This document shows positions 49,559 to 49,619 of a DNA stretch of 49,619 bases, one piece after another; within the stretch, counting starts at the first letter, position 1; each line of letters begins with the position of its first letter. The notes under the pieces are model-generated. The model was not told where the DNA came from. It saw only the letters and a list, made by a program, of their open reading frames with translations, and did no database searches. Source of the stretch: Clostridiales bacterium (GTDB lineage: Bacteria > Bacillota > Clostridia > Lachnospirales > Lachnospiraceae); the NCBI GenBank assembly GCA_018374355.1, contig JAHAFI010000024.1:1-49619 (forward strand), given 5' to 3'. Made by a program: the position numbers and the translations under genes.

Positions 49559-49619
49559 TTGGTTAATAGTTGCATATCTAATCTAATGAGTAACCGAAGG
49601 AGAGGATTCCCCCTTCATC

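Noticed and set aside
1..49619. CRISPR array, insertion sequence or prophage
   Set aside because: No regular spacer-repeat series, transposase, integrase or phage structural gene could be found; the repeats seen are dispersed single copies.

Overview
The window looks like a chromosomal segment of a Gram-positive anaerobe of the class Clostridia, most likely a member of Lachnospiraceae. This rests on gene content and order: the NifU-like/GGGtGRT pair, the two-subunit Fe-S L-serine dehydratase, serC-serA followed by a DUF1015 gene, leuB-ilvD-ilvB, two topoisomerase III paralogues, QueH, and Uma2 and TraX-family proteins. Strong Shine-Dalgarno sites and sigma-A type promoters fit as well. No genus can be named from the sequence alone. 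Almost everything is on the minus strand.

Layout. (1) 0-3.5 kb: a MATE exporter and a DUF3737 protein, divergent from a LysR regulator. (2) 3.6-5.9 kb: an A+T-rich two-gene cassette, an ABC-type (AAA15) ATPase plus a TOPRIM-like protein, resembling AbiL/PARIS-type phage defence; its promoter and an interspersed palindromic repeat lie just upstream. (3) 6-12.4 kb: an apparent operon of a glutamate-cysteine ligase, a permuted ATP-grasp ligase, topoisomerase III and 4-alpha-glucanotransferase. (4) 12.4-13.4 kb: a structured palindromic element, tRNA-Thr(CGT) and a Uma2 protein. (5) 13.4-19.6 kb: glycogen branching enzyme with an odd charged tail, an MscS channel, an aminotransferase, a DUF1015 protein and a tiny, very basic ORF just ahead of it. 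(6) 19.6-28.1 kb: serine synthesis (serC-serA), branched-chain amino acid synthesis (leuB-ilvD-ilvB) and serine breakdown (sdaAB-sdaAA). (7) 28.2-31.3 kb: yajC, a small membrane protein, and the NifU-like scaffold with its GGGtGRT partner. (8) 31.4-38.6 kb: TraX-like protein, ABC exporter, second topoisomerase III with a left-handed beta-helix protein, asd. (9) 38.6-44.1 kb: argH, then a membrane-lipid operon (PAP2-like, YbhN-like, pssA, psd) ending in queH. (10) 44.2-49.6 kb: an ABC importer (ATPase and 3'-truncated permease, no binding protein), decayed ATPase/nuclease fragments, and a HipA-like kinase coupled to an AAA-ATPase/PD-(D/E)XK protein.

The pieces work mainly as housekeeping metabolism (serine, branched-chain, aspartate-family and arginine pathways, phosphatidylethanolamine synthesis, glycogen metabolism). 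Two apparent accessory islands interrupt it, at 3.6-5.9 kb and 45.6-49.6 kb; both are rich in nucleoside triphosphatase-plus-nuclease pairs.

The most interesting unexplained items are the ligase pair that should make a gamma-glutamyl-cysteine-derived compound, the NifU-like/GGGtGRT pair, the ATPase-TOPRIM cassette with a repeat in its leader, the basic tail on the branching enzyme, the 38-residue basic ORF and two families of palindromic interspersed elements.
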